A stretch of 64,000 bases of DNA from Norana najaformis (GCA_964023275.1 OZ029927.1:14981952-15045951), one strand, 5' to 3'; positions 42,432 to 54,125 are shown, counted from the stretch's first letter. The notes: generated by a model not told the origin, from the letters alone. Numbers and translations are program-made.

Positions 42432-42997
42432 TTCGGAAAGTTGTTTATAAAGCGCTAGGGCGAAGTACCGGTAAGTAAACCTCGTGCGGTCGAGTTGTTA
42501 GACCTACGTAGGCGTAAAATTACCTGAGTTTGTGGTGAACTTAATGGGTGGCCCTGTTAGACTATCCTTTCCTACTTCATCGCTATCGATCATTGGAAGG
42601 GTTAGCTTGGATAGCAGCAGCTGTTAAACGTGTAAATTAACCCTCCGCTGATATTCACAAGGGGCCAAAAAACCTGCGTGGCCCCCATCCACTTGCGCAT
42701 CCAGAGACCACATCTGCCAATTCCCCTTCCGGCTGGATTTAGAGAGGAGGGGCATGCTTTCTGCTTTCTGGATCCACCTGTGCACATCTGCTCTATGTTC
42801 TTCGCAAGGTTTTCTAAACTCGTTGGACGGGAGGCATGAAGTTAGAAGAGCAATCTCTTAAGCTAGAGCATCGAGAGGCAAACATGAGCATATGAAGTGT
42901 TAGCTACTTCATTTTTCTTAGCCTCGGCATTCGAGTGTGGGTGGCTAATCCTCACCCTCGCCCCAATCCTCCCACTGACAGCAAATGTAAAAGTACT

Positions 42998-43085
42998 ATA
43001 CTATAGCGACCATATGGCAGCGACCCCGTTTTTTCAATAAATTGATCGGGTGAGATCCTTTACCACCGCTGCCAGTTCGAATAGG
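42998..43085 (-). mobile_element. SINE family 2 body (minus)
   Basis: 'ACTATAGCGACCATATGGCAGCGACCCC..TTGATCGGGTGAGATCCTTTACCACCGCTGCC' is the reverse complement of the family-2 body seen at 9555, 38737 and 52740. Confidence 0.7.
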
Positions 43086-43770
43086 TGCACGGTCACTATG
43101 CTGGTTATAGCTGAGCTCGCTAGAGGGCCACAAACTACCTCTCCCATGTTAATTGTGCCTTGAAGCCGAGTTGCATACAATACGCACAATCTTACTTTGT
43201 TCAGCTATCCAAGTGACTGAAGAGTTATCTGTGTCCTTGTTCAGAGGATGTTGTAATAATAAACATTGTAACACCAGATTTTTATCCATAATTCTAGAAT
43301 TTTATTGAAAAATGCAAAGCCCAACGGTTATTTGACAGTCAATTGAACCACAAATTATGGATTTTACATCCAATGCCTGTGAATAAAACCACTTTGCAGT
43401 AAGAGAAACTGGATTAAAATTCCTTTTTATATACATTATATTGATTTGATTTTATTTCTTTAAAGCGCTTATTATACCTACACATTTGTAGAGCCCCTAT
43501 TAAGAACCTTAAAGGCGCTGTAGAAATTGCCAAATGACTTTAGTAATGATCTTGATTAAAGTGTTTCAGTAGACACAATGAAAATGCATACACTACAAAA
43601 CAACTTCTGTCCTTTAAATAATTAGCAAATGCAGACAAATGCAGGAAACTGGGTTCATTTAGAATTCTGTCACACAAAGTTCCTGTAAAGTACTTCAGAG
43701 TATTTTTTTACATGAACAGGTCATTGTGTTCTTGTTTCTCACAAGCTTTGATGGCTTCAGCATCCTCCTC

Positions 43771-44295
43771 TTAATAAAGATCTTCCTCTTTAGGCTGTTT
43801 GGCTTCTGAGTCTTCTTTCTCAAGATCCTCACGGACATCCCTGTCCTTTCCTTGTTCCTTAACCACTCCTCTTTGTTCGTCTTTAACATCCTCTTCCTTA
43901 AGCTGCTGATCAGCCTCATCAGTCTGCTTGTCTTTTCTTACACTGTCATGCTGTTGTTCCGCTGGGTCACACTCTCCACGGCATCTGCTCATAGGCTCGT
44001 CCTCTTCCTCCTCCACTTCCTCTTCATCCTCTGTTTCTTCTGCATTTTGTTGATACTCTCCAGTCATTTCATCCTCTTTGTCCTCCTCCTGAGCTGGTTG
44101 TTTTTCAGTTTTCTCCAACGGGGCAACGAAGTCTTTTTCTTCCTCCTCCTTTTGTTGTTGTTTTTCAGAGTCTTCAACTGTCTTCTCTAAGCCCTTGCTA
44201 TCATCGTCAGATTCATCAAAAAATGGGAACTGTGCCATGATGACACTGTTCTGGGCTCCTCCGTGTAACAGACCGTTACCCACCAAACTTGAAAT
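43771..44295 (-). CDS. PLIN: Perilipin last exon with acidic tail
   Basis: Acceptor TTGTAG at 44296. 174 codons, then TAA at 43773-43771. It begins ISSLVGNGLLHGGAQNSV and passes FPFFDESDDDSKG into a Glu/Asp/Lys/Gln-rich tail of about 135 residues with runs such as EDEEEVEEEEDEPMS. The tail has no aligned counterpart that I know of in vertebrate perilipins. Confidence 0.88.
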   Translation of the reverse strand: MSSLVGNGLLHGGAQNSVIMAQFPFFDESDDDSKGLEKTVEDSEKQQQKEEEEKDFVAPLEKTEKQPAQEEDKEDEMTGEYQQNAEETEDEEEVEEEEDEPMSRCRGECDPAEQQHDSVRKDKQTDEADQQLKEEDVKDEQRGVVKEQGKDRDVREDLEKEDSEAKQPKEEDLY

Positions 44296-47200
44296 CTACA
44301 ATTCATAAAGCTGACAATTTCTAGCTTCAAAGTTTTCACAAGCACTATGAAGTTTGGCTAAAATAAAAAATCTTAATTGCCCTTACCAAATTAGGACCAG
44401 TATTGTTACGGTTTCCCCATTAGAGCATCAATCAGTCATGAAGGATTCAGAACCAATGACAGAAGCATTAAAGGTTTATTATAAAGTAATACTTCAAAAA
44501 TAAGCTGACACTTATTTTATGGCTTCAATTTAGTAAATATTATAACTTTGAAAGAGTAACACAAGGCAGAGGATCAAGAAAAGGTCAGTGAGGCCTAAAA
44601 TTAATAAATTTAGATATGAAACAAGTTTGCTTTGCATTCCAAATCCTGAGAGGTGTCTCTTGATCAAAGTGAAAGTAAAGTAAAATAAAGTATCCCACAT
44701 CCCACAAGTGAGACATAGGGGAGTCCCTCATTTCCTTTTTTCTATGTCATGGACACGGGCCAGTGCATCGCAGAACTTCCGAATTATGTCCCAGCTTATG
44801 CCAGTACCAGAGGCACTTTGTGCACAAAGAACTTGCCCAGGGTCTTTACACGGAGTCAAACCCGCAACCACATGATCATGACAAAACGCGTTACTGACAG
44901 ACCACCACGCCACACACCAGCAAACACTAAACTGAAGTTAACAAACACTCCATAAGTTAGAGGAGTATGTATCCATGTATCAATGTACCATGTACCTGGA
45001 AAAGAAGGATCCGCGAGACTGACCCTAGAAGGGATTAATTCCAGTCAGAAGGAAAGAGAGTATCCATGTATCAAGACACTTAATACAGAACCTTTCGAGT
45101 ATCTCTCAAAGCACTGCACACCTGCCTATCTAAGTAATAAAAGTAAGTAAGTTAAGTGGGACCTACCAGACCGGAGTTCGATGTGTTCTTCAGTGTCCAT
45201 TCCACCAAGTCAGACAAGCTGTTGTAGAGCTGAGACATTGTACTTCTGGCACTGTCCAGTGCAGATCTAGGAAGACCCTTCACTCTGATTGTCTACAGAT
45301 AAATGAGATGACCATTTTAAAAGACAAAACAGACCACTGCTGGAAAAATCAGACTAGAAAAATCAAAAGCCCAACTACAACAGCTTTAGAAATAATGCAA
45401 ATTGATTTTTTTATATCATTTATTTATTTAAAGTACTAATAATGTTGTAAATCCTGAATATGAGGTACAGCAAACAAAAGACATCATTTGCACCAGGACA
45501 GTACTACCTAGAACTGTTGAGTAGGGTGCAAAACATGCCACGGTAGAACACCCACGACAGGAAAGCAATGTTCTGCAATCACAGGTCTGCTGTAGAATGA
45601 AAAAGCTAAATCCAGGCCATGTCTTAATCCTCGTAAAGACATGGCATGGATGGATGATAAAGTTCCTGCTTTTGATGTTCTTTACCCCTGACAAGGCAGA
45701 TGAAGAGATGATAAGCAAAACGTCACCAAAATGCAGTAGATACAAAAAAAATTCTCTACAGAAATATCTGGGTTGTGTAATGGACTTCAAGAAGCGAAAA
45801 CTTTAAAAAAAATTATCTTTTGAACCAACATTCGAACAATTTAACATTGTCACTCAATTCGGTAAGTTTTCAAATTGGATTCGATTATTACTGCTAATGG
45901 GTTGCTTCAGATTCGCTCACCTCCTTTGAAAAAATTTCTGATAGGCTGTGCACCATGTCTTGCAGTCTTCCAAGCTTTCCACGCACAGCTTCAGGGATGG
46001 AAGCAACAAACGATGTATCAACAACCCAAGAGAAGGTACGCTTCAGCTTTGTTGTCAGATGTCTTGCAGTTGCTAATGCCTTGCGTTCAAAATTCTATTA
46101 TGATTTATAAGACAACAGAACAATTAACTAAAGTCGGGGACTTAAGAAAAAAACAAATTTCTCATCTTATATCATATCACATTTAATTTAGACATGCTAT
46201 AAGATATTTGTCGAAAGACAGAATTTCTTATATCATACACTGCTTGAACTAAGACCACAATTGAAAATATGCTCTCTGTCCATGGGCTACTGCAAAGTTC
46301 ATCATTTCCCTCTCTCTTCTCTGTCATGTTTTCCTAAAGTCCAGTTTTTGACATCTGTTTTGCATCCAGCTTCTTTGTCAACACACTGCAGATAATATAA
46401 GTAAAGTAAGTAAAGTATCCCATATCCCACAGGACTTGCTGTTTACTTCCCAGCTTACACCATTACCTAATTAATTACAGCACTTGGAGACTGAGGCATG
46501 GTGTGCACAAACAACTTGCCCAGGGTCATAATATATTCAGATTTTAGGAACTGAAGATGTTTGTTAAGAAAATGCCAAATGCAAAATGAACCATCTGAAG
46601 TAAAACTTAAGTAATTTTCAATTCCGAGGATTGTATCTGCTTTGAGAAAAAGTTTTAAATATGAAAATGAGAATGCTTATTCTGAATACTTATGTGAATA
46701 CTCTTCCACACTTACCGAATCATAGTATCCGATCTGCTCACTGGTTGCATCTTCAGCCACCTGATCCTCCATTTTGTTTATCTCCTGCCAGTAGAACTGC
46801 GCTTTCTCTCGTGCACCGTTGAAGTTACTTCGAGCATATTCAATCTACAAATGACAGAAGCTCATGACAGAATATGTAAAAGAAAAACAAAACTTTTGCA
46901 AAGTGAAACATATAACCAAGCAATTCGCAAAAAGATGATGTCTTCTAAGCAAACGCAAATTTGTTTAGCATACCGCAGTAGTGTTGGGCTCTCGGGCCTC
47001 CTCGGTAGCTGATCCAAAGTTTTACAATTCTCTGCCCAGTTCAGTTCATTGGGCCTATTCTTTCATGCCATTCAAGTCTAAATTTAAGACGTATCTGTTC
47101 CACTTGCTTGCCCTCTGTGGCCTAGCTTCTGGTTTCTCAGACCGACTGGAATTCGACCTGCCTTCTCTAACGGTTTATGAATTTAAACTGCAATTTTGAC

Positions 47201-50200
47201 TTGAAGCAACCATTGATTGATTGAGCATTATGATAACGGCACTATAGAAGTCATTAGATTAAATTATACTAGATTAGATTAATGAACCCTGGGCTACAAT
47301 ACCAAGGATTCATTTGTATTTTACACCAATAAATAAAGATAAATAAAATACAGACAAAACCACCAAAAATGCGCTCTTTCGTACACAGCCATAGACACAT
47401 TGTGCAAGAAGCATCATGCTAAATGAAGACAATAACAACAAAAATCAGCTGATCAAAATGAGAAATATTTCGACAAAATCAAAATCATGTTAACAATAAA
47501 TTCTTAAAAACTAAAATTAATCAAGTTAACAAATAAATTTTAAAAAACTGAACTTAAGATGCTTACCAAGTCCACGGTGTAGTTCAGTTTGCCAATAGTC
47601 TGCCTGGTCCGCAGCTGCATTCCCTTCAGGCGCTTCACAGCACGTGAGTACAAGCGCCTTTGGACCTTGTTTCCCAGATGAAATGCTTTGCTCAGCAGGA
47701 TCACATCTGACGACGCCTTCTCTGAACTGGTTTCAACTCCACTCTCTGACAAAAACAAGTACCAGTCATAAAAGACTGCAGTTTGACCAGAAGACTGCGA
47801 TATATTCAGAAATGTTCTTTCAGTGATAATGCTGCTGTCAGTTTTCCGTGTGATTTTCTGTCACCATAATAATTGAGGTAATATTATTATCACTTAATAT
47901 TTTATCAATACTGCACTCATGTCACTATCATAACTATTATATGTTATTATTTTTTACTAATATAGTATTATTATTATTATTACTACTACTACTATATACA
48001 GTGTCAGTGTTGGTACCATTGACCAGGAATGGTCTTCTTCTAGGTCTCCAGTACTGTATAAACTTCTGCACACGTTTGAAAACATCAGCAACTTCAGCTG
48101 GAACAGCACCTTGTACTCTGCCAGCTAGATACGTAGAGATGTATTAATCCCGCCAACTGCCACTACACGACAGTGTATCTGAACATTTATACAGCACCTT
48201 TAAAACAACTTCTCAATGGTGCTGAACTACCAAAAATCTGGCCTGCCAATCACATATTGTGAGAAGTTCAAGTTTTCTCAGGTTCAGGGTCTGAATATCC
48301 AAAATGACATCTAACTGATACATGTTGTGCCTACCACACGGAAGGTAGTTGTCCACGTAGCCATCAGCAATGTCCAGTGCCGCATCAAACCTGTTGACCA
48401 CTCCACGACAGACTGGAATGGACAAAACTCTGGTCACCTGGTCACTTCCAATCTTTGCAGCCGCTGCCACTTTGTTCATACCATACATCTTCACGCCATT
48501 CATCCTGTCACCTGTGTATGTTCGAATGCCAGATACCTGGACACAACATAACCAGTTCATCCATTACTTAGATTACCAACTTAAATCCGTAACACAAGAT
48601 TAGCCTACATTTCATTAATGAGGCGTGCAATAGCCTAGTGGTTCATGTGCTGGACTTTTAACCCACATAAACTGCAAGTGGGAAGATAATGCTGATAGGG
48701 AAAGGACAGGCCAACTGCTGTAATTGCAATCGTAAACTCGAGATTTCTACAGTGCCCAACAAAAGCTAAGTTGCAGGAACCAGCTCATTCACAGTCGCTC
48801 AGTCAAAACAAAATCGATAGGCAAGAAGGGTTCGGTTCCAGGTCAAGATCCAAGAGTCAGTTAGACAGGCAGACATTATTTGCTTATGCCAAGACTAATC
48901 CTTATGACAAGACTAGCATGATTATATTCATGTTAGTTCAAATCCATAAGAAAAGATTAGCATAATACATTTGCTTATGTCATCTAAAACATAACCAGTT
49001 TTCACTTAAGCCACTTTCAGTTTTCAAACTGCAGTTCTTGGATATGGCATAAATGATCCTAGCAAAACTCAGCACCAGCAACAAGAGTGGAAATCATAAA
49101 TCTGGCTTTTTACCGTGTCATAGCCATAATTCTTAACAGAGTTAACACGGTTGACAACGGGTTGTATTGCTCCACAGCATAGCTCTTTCGTCTCCTTCAC
49201 AACCTATTTATTAATAACACATACAGTAATAATTAGTAACTTCTGTTGCTTGTGTCATAATCGCAATTGTATGCTCGAGACTACTACAGTGCCCAACGAA
49301 AATTAAGTAGTGGGAACCAGCTTATTCACAGGCGCTTAGTAAAAACAAAGTCAATAGGCAGTAAGGTTTCGGTTCCAGGTCAAGATCCAAGAGTCAGGCA
49401 ATTTAATGCACAAGGCACCAGATAACCAATGGTATACCAATAACAAGCTGAGAGTCAGGTTTATGCAAGAAAGTCAATCCATTGAGAATGAGAGACAGTT
49501 TTTGATGGGTAACCCTGCTGAAACAGGTAGGTCTACATTCACAAAAGACCAAGGCTGGTGGGCCGAGTTAGCAAGAATAGCTTCATTTTTATCAGATTTT
49601 GACAAGGCTTCTCCAATGGATTACCATTTTTAACTATCATTCAACTTGAAGAGACCAATGACTAATGCTTTGTGTATTATAATGGCGCTACAAAAATCAC
49701 TAAATTACTCTGAAACAATAGTTAGAGTACTTAGCTAGATATGCCTTGATGTACATGTGAAAAAAACTTTAGCGATTGGCACCAAAAATTGAGTATGCTG
49801 ATGAATTTAGAGCAAAATCGCCTAAGATTCCACCAAAATTCTGCAATTATGCTTAGCAAAAATAAAGTTTTTGCTCAAAATAACAGAAAACAGAACTAAA
49901 AAACTTATAATCTCAGGATTTACCTCTTCAGTTGGCTTGGTGATTATGGGACAACGATGTTCCAGAAGATCCAGTTGAGCGCATGCAATGTTATTCAATG
50001 CAACAACTAACAGAAAGGCAAAATTTATTATAAGAAAAACCTCCCATCTACAATGTCTAGAGACCAGTAAATTTATCAAAATAAAAAATTGCAAGGAAAC
50101 AGCTTGCTTTATATCCCAATATGGTGATCCTCTAAGAAAAGACTAAAATCTGTGTGTGAATACCACGTTAGAGGGTGAAGTCTTGAACCAGCGCACCACA

Positions 50201-50806
50201 TGAATTCGATCAAGAAGTCATAATGAAGTGATTTTTTTGCAAGACACACCATCTTCATCTATTCACTGGCAGCACTAAGATTCCAGCACTTGCACTTGTG
50301 AAGCTTCCAGCAGGCTACAATAATCTTTTACCTATCGATTCTGTTTTGACTGAGCACCTGTGAATAAGCTGGTCCCCGTGATGTGGCTTTCACTGGGCGC
50401 TGTAGAAATCTTGGGATTACGACTACGATCCTTAGTTCATGACAAGTACAATTAGCATACTAAAACATAAACAAGTGGCCTACAATGTTTGTGGCCGCAA
50501 GGGTTCGGTTTTGGGACCATGGACCCTACTCTCCCCTGCTGAGCCACCAATGCTTCAACCACAAATTTACTTACTCTCTTTATCGAATCTTGAAACTACC
50601 GGCACCGCAGTACTGATGATGGCACCCATGCCGGATTCGGCAGTTTCCATGGTCAGCTTCAGCAGTCGGTTCTTCTCTTTGGTGCTCAAATAGAAGCTGC
50701 TCAACTGACCGATGGCAGTGGCCATTATAGGCAAGCTGACCAGACGCTTCACAAACTGGTCACCTCCCGGAGACTTCTCGCTTGTACTGTCTTCAAACAT
50801 GATTTT
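43771..50806 (-). CDS. PLIN: Perilipin (PAT-family lipid-droplet protein), complete
   Basis: The product is a coat protein of intracellular lipid droplets that controls lipase access. Coding exons, in order, are 50800-50575, 50006-49924, 49203-49114, 48536-48335, 47745-47567, 46844-46716, 45292-45167 and 44295-43771, giving 519 residues. All introns are GT-AG, with phases 1,0,0,1,0,0,0. The first three exons form the PAT domain: QFVKRLVSLPIMATAIGQLS, then TKEKNRLLKLTMETAESG and LDLLEHRCPIITKPTEE, which align with vertebrate perilipins. The middle holds amphipathic 11-mer-like sequence and the later exons the helical-bundle part. The last exon adds a long acidic tail. A 5' UTR junction (acceptor at 50807) indicates at least one upstream noncoding exon. 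Possible AATAAA signals on this strand lie near 43451 and 43301. Confidence 0.92.
44640..44930 (-). mobile_element. tRNA-derived SINE, family 4 (minus, intronic)
   Basis: On the minus strand it has 'GTGGTGGTCTGTCAGTAACGCG' (box-A region) and 'GGTTGCGGGTTTGACTCC' (box B), and a body with 'CTGGGCAAGTTCTTTGTGCACAAAGTG'. Its 3' end reads 'TGGGATACTTTATTTTACTTTACTTTC' on that strand. A partial copy is at 46395-46545. Both are inside perilipin introns. Confidence 0.65.
45167..45292 (-). CDS. PLIN: Perilipin exon 7
   Basis: 126 nt, 42 codons, phase 0/0. It contains LDSARSTMSQLYNSLSDLVE, the last helix before the tail. Donor CTG|GTAGGT. Confidence 0.9.
46395..46545 (-). mobile_element. SINE family 4 fragment (minus, intronic)
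   Basis: It shares 'AGTAAAGTATCCCAYATCCCACA' and 'TGTGCACAAACAACTTGCCCAGGGTC' with 44640-44930 and is truncated before the tRNA-like head. Confidence 0.65.
46716..46844 (-). CDS. PLIN: Perilipin exon 6
   Basis: 129 nt, 43 codons, phase 0/0. It contains REKAQFYWQEINKMEDQV, a helix of the C-terminal bundle. Acceptor CATTTGTAG, donor TCG|GTAAGT. Confidence 0.9.
46975..47285 (+). mobile_element. LINE-B 3' end with reverse-transcriptase ORF terminus
   Basis: The plus-strand frame reads PKFYNSLPSSVHWAYSF and FKSKFKTYLFHLL, the typical 'WNSLP..F K S K L K T' end of CR1/L2-like ORF2 proteins. A 3' UTR follows with 'ATTGATTGAGCATTATGATAACGGCACTATAGAAGTCATTAGATTAAATTATACTAGATTAGATTA'. It lies antisense in a perilipin intron. 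Confidence 0.78.
47567..47745 (-). CDS. PLIN: Perilipin exon 5
   Basis: 179 nt. It encodes AFHLGNKVQRRLYSRAVKRL, a basic helical segment typical of the perilipin C-terminal half. Acceptor TTTTGTCAG, donor TTG|GTAAGC. Confidence 0.9.
48335..48536 (-). CDS. PLIN: Perilipin exon 4
   Basis: 202 nt. It encodes repeat-like segments (DRMNGVKMYGMNKVAAAAK) and NRFDAALDIADGYVDNYLP, the last matching the conserved 'D..L..AE..VD..LP' stretch of perilipins. Donor TGTG|GTAGGC. Confidence 0.9.
48715..48865 (-). mobile_element. 5'-truncated LINE-A 3' end (minus)
   Basis: 'TGTAATTGCAATCGTAAACTCGAGATTTCTACAGTGCCCAAC..AAAACAAAATCGATAGGCAAGAAGGGTTCGG' is the reverse complement of the LINE-A end. It lies in perilipin intron 3, in the same orientation as the gene. 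Confidence 0.76.
49114..49203 (-). CDS. PLIN: Perilipin exon 3
   Basis: 90 nt, 30 codons, phase 0 on both sides. Sequence VVKETKELCCGAIQPVVNRV and ten more residues. It could be skipped without a frame change. Confidence 0.88.
49250..49400 (-). mobile_element. 5'-truncated LINE-A 3' end (minus)
   Basis: It has the same order as 48715-48865 (TCGCAATTGTATGCTCGAGACTACTACAGTGCCCAAC ... GGTTCCAGGTCAAGATCC), in perilipin intron 2. Confidence 0.75.
49605..49710 (+). mobile_element. LINE-B 3' end, decayed
   Basis: 'CTTCTCCAATGGATTACCATTTTTAACTATC' (compare 'ATTCTCCAATGGATTAAAATTTTTTGCTATC' at 57000) then 'TTGTGTATTATAATGGCGCTACAAAAATCACTAAATTA'. Confidence 0.6.
49924..50006 (-). CDS. PLIN: Perilipin PAT-domain exon 2
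   Basis: 83 nt. It encodes VALNNIACAQLDLLEHRCP and the conserved IITKPTEE end of the PAT segment. Acceptor CTGTTAG, donor GAG|GTAAAT. Confidence 0.9.
50325..50432 (+). mobile_element. Short LINE-A 3' end
   Basis: Only the last 108 bp remain: 'CCTATCGATTCTGTTTTGACTGAGCACCTGTGAATAAGCTGG' to 'GGGCGCTGTAGAAATCTTGGGATTACGACTACGA'. Confidence 0.72.
50575..50806 (-). CDS. PLIN: Perilipin exon with start codon
   Basis: ATG at 50800-50798 with A at -3. The acceptor TTGATTGTAG directly precedes the six UTR bases. It encodes MFEDSTSEKSPGGDQFVKRL and the start of the PAT domain. The donor is GAGA|GTAAGT. Confidence 0.9.
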
Positions 50807-53144
50807 CTACAATCAACGAAACAACTTTTCATGTTTAAAATACCTTATGCTACATTTTAATGATGCTGATTCTGTTAAAAATGCGCTACAAGTCAAATGC
50901 ACATTTTAAATGGACTAAATTTAGTTTGATATTGGTTATTTCTGCATGAAAATAAACAATATGGCTGCCCTAAACTGCGACAGGAGTAGCGCCGCAGACC
51001 TGCTTGAAGTTATCCAACAATAAACAAGTATCACTGCTTGTCATCTGTCATTCTGCTTTTGTCAATTGTTGCAAATATCACACAGCATCAAATTTTTAAT
51101 AAGTTTCCTCTGCACCAACCACTGCAAACAACTGTCTTCAAAAAGAAAGTGCTGTACAAGTTTTACCAGCGTTCACAACTCATTACATTATATGTGTGCA
51201 ACCATTGGTCGTCATGGACATCCAGTCACAGGAAAAATAAAGGTAATGACTGCTTAATCTTAATATAATTTCAGCCAACCCGATTAGTACTTCGTTACTT
51301 GTTTCTTGTTGGATAACTTCAGGTACACCTGCAGCACCCTGTCCTATTGCAATCAAGAGTTGTCATAATTAACAGACCTCAAACGAAATTTAGCCTCTTG
51401 AAATAGTCCGACTTGATTACACCTATTTTTCATTTCTTTATTCACAGCTAAAACTGAAACTTTAAAACAAATTTATAACACATTTATAGCACACAAATAC
51501 AAGCGCTGTAATATGAATGCAGGCTTGCCTGTAAAGCAGGTCTAAGCAGCCTAGGCACACAATAATCTTGGTACGACAAAATTTTGAAGTAGTCTCTTTC
51601 AGCAAGCAACGGTGTTTTTAATCAAGCCAGAGGCTTATCATAAAGCCAATCTGTACGCCATATGACGTAATATTTCGCAACATCAAATAGAATTTCGTGT
51701 ACCATCTTAGGGCTAAAAATTTAAATTAATAGCACCCTTGCACAGAGCATATTCTTCACTGTTTTATGAGCATACGTGTCCATCTGTCACATGATTTTCA
51801 AGTATCGAAGCAACGTGGAATTTTGTCTCTGCAGCATTTAAACAAATTCACAGATAACCTTTACAACCAGTTTTAACTCACTCTCTACGATTACAATACA
51901 ATACAATACAACTTATATTTATAACGCGCCTTAATAAAACAATGTCTTACTCAAAGGACGCGTTACAACATAATAATTAGTTATAGGACTGAGAGAATAA
52001 ATGAGTCTTAAGTTTTAATTTAAAATTATCTAGTGAAGAGCATCTTCGAATAGATTCAGGTAAAGAGTTCCGATTAACAGCTTACTTCTGCAAACAAGAA
52101 AATTTTCAGCTTACTCGTATTGCAATTTGCGTAGTACTTTCACAAACACCCACTCTATCAGTCAAAAAAGCTGAATATTCTTTGGCTGAATCCTAATAAC
52201 ACCTCGAAGTCAACAACAGATCAGTGATCCCTAAAAGAATCCACAGGCTACTTTAGCGGCGTTAGAGGACGTTAAAATTACTGAGCCATTTGCGCCACTA
52301 TGTGATTGACTGCTTAGGCAGTTTATTTAATTTGTTTTATTCAATTAATTAATTTCAATTTATTTGAATTCATTTAAATACTTATAGGTAATAAATCGTT
52401 ACGTTATTTGGCAAGATTTTCGTCTTCGAAGTTTAATCCACAAACTAACACAAATCATATGCAAATCCGGGATTTTTATATAAATGCCTTCTGGTTGCTT
52501 TTTCAAGAACCAAAAAACTTCTCGAGTTCGCTAAAAATATTCTTGTTGCCGTTTACGTAGCTCTCAATTCAGACCACTATTCTCTGTGATCATAAAAAAT
52601 TATTTGGGCTCAACAAAGAAGCTTGGTCTTTATGGTTAAATAATGACCTATCGGTAAGCGCGTATGCCAAGGGTCCCCGATTCGCGTCCCGGTCGAGCTT
52701 ATTTAAGAGATTTGAATCTCGGGCTAGCACGGTCTGTGCACGGGGAGCTTAAATGGAGTGTAGCGGTGGTGAAGGATCTCACCCGATAGGGTTGAGGCCA
52801 TACGGTCGCTGTAGAAAAACGTGTACAACTTACAATTTACAATTTTTATATACGAGTACAATACCCATTCTCGTTCGACTTACTGACTGAATTATTGACC
52901 ACGCCTCAGAAAATGTATGCGAAGCAGTGACTCAGACTAGCAACAACTATTATAGCTCAAGTCTTAGCTGTTGTTGCTAGCTGCTACTTGCATGCGATCG
53001 TTTGCGGAATTTCGAGTTCGGGCAAATCGTGCGAATAAGTTGTTTTCGTGCAGCGGCGCAAAATTTGTCGGATAAACTAATCGATCGCAAGCTGGTCATA
53101 TTCTTCTGTCGGGGATCGTACGATTGCTTCTTACTGAAGCCGGA
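50807..53144. promoter_or_regulatory. Head-to-head intergenic interval between perilipin and myosin
   Basis: The two start codons face away from each other across about 2.3 kb. The interval must hold the upstream noncoding perilipin exon(s), the perilipin promoter and the myosin promoter. The last 170 bp before the myosin ATG are CpG-rich and lack a TATA box. A degenerate dispersed repeat occurs near 51895-51990 (ACTTATATTTATAACGCGCC..GGACGCGTTACA) and a full SINE at 52640-52860. Confidence 0.5.
52640..52860 (+). mobile_element. Full-length SINE family 2
   Basis: The tRNA-like head has 'ATCGGTAAGCGCGTATGCCAAGGGTCCCCGATTCGCGTCCCGGTCGAGC', with the second half in a degenerate box-B position. 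It continues through 'TTGAATCTCGGGCTAGCACGGTCTGTGCACGGGGAGC' and the family-2 body to 'GGTCGCTGTAGAAAAACGTGTACAACTTACAATTTACAATTT'. It sits about 290 bp upstream of the myosin ATG. Confidence 0.72.
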
Positions 53145-53498
53145 ATGGCGGCCGATCAGAATTCCACCGTTAGCGCCGTCGAGCTGCGGCATCTTGTCGT
53201 GGACAAAGACCCCGTGAATGACCAGGCATCGCAGTCGGCCTGGGCGGAGAAGCGCCTCGTCTGGGTACCCCACGAGGAACACGGATTCGCGCCGGCCTTC
53301 CTGCGGGAAGATCGGGGTGACGAATGGCTTGTTCAGATGCAAGATTCGGGGAAGATGATGGCCTTTAGTAAGGATGACATCCAAAAGATGAACCCACCAA
53401 AATATGATAAAGTGGAGGATATGGCAGAGTTGACCTGTCTGAATGAGGCTTCAGTGCTGCATAATCTGAAAGAGCGATACTATTCGGGATTGATATAT
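53145..53498 (+). CDS. MYH10: Non-muscle myosin II heavy chain, coding exon 1
   Basis: This is the motor subunit of cytoplasmic myosin II, an actin-activated ATPase for cytokinesis and cortical tension. The exon encodes 118 residues from [20 protein letters not shown] to the conserved YYSGLIY end. It contains the N-terminal SH3-like subdomain ([13 protein letters not shown]) and the hallmark [20 protein letters not shown] segment. I chose ATG 53145 for its G at -3 and +4; the frame extends upstream only to non-ATG codons. The donor TAT|GTAAGTG is at 53499, the same exon boundary as in vertebrate MYH9/10. Orthology to zipper/MYH9/MYH10 rests on this sequence. The invertebrate gene is probably co-orthologous to several vertebrate paralogues. 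Confidence 0.95.
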
Positions 53499-53924
53499 GT
53501 AAGTGTTGCAAGCTATGAAAAAGTAGCATTAGATTTGCGTAGGGCAAGATAACAGCATGCTTACCTTTGAACCTTCGAAACACACCCCATGTTATTAGGT
53601 TCACTGAATTCAGTAAGTGGGATGAAGTGAGATAACTGCTCATTTGTTGTGCATCCCTATCTACTGTTGTGCAAGGGATATAGAGTTGTAGGGTCATTTG
53701 AGTGAAACATGGACATATAAGTTAGAGCAGTGTACCAACTGTTAACATGCAAGAGGTTAATGTCTTGTAAAAGAACTGTTTTACTAGATGAGATGTTCAT
53801 ACATATACTTTCGTATACTTTCTTTTTCATCCCAGCTAAGTTACTATTGAGGGCACCATGAGGATGCATCCCAAGGCCACATTTGATGACATTTCCTTTC
53901 ACTTGGGTCCTTATACCTCATGTA

Positions 53925-54125
53925 TCTGACTGTGGACATGAGGTATTAGACCACAGCCTATTGTAAATTGCTTTGGTCCTGAGGCATAAGACCAGAGACA
54001 AGTGTAAATGACCATAGTCTTAAGGTCTGTTTATGACCTTGGTCTGGAGGTGGAGGACCATGGCTTATTGTGAATGAAATTCTGAGGTATAAGACCTTAT
54101 AGTCTTTTTGTGAATGGTGTCAAGC
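53925..54125. repeat. Degenerate 40-60-bp tandem repeat in myosin intron 1
   Basis: Four loose copies of 'GAGGTATAAGACCATAGTCTATTGTGAATG' with variable spacing. Confidence 0.45.

Noticed and set aside
43852..44190. 112-codon Leu/Phe-rich plus-strand frame that looks like a membrane protein
   Set aside because: It is antisense to the Glu-rich last exon of perilipin; complement of Glu/Lys codons reads as Leu/Phe.
53124..53144. Upstream extension of the myosin N-terminus (LLTEAG)
   Set aside because: It would start at TTG. ATG 53145 in good context fits the family's usual N-terminus.
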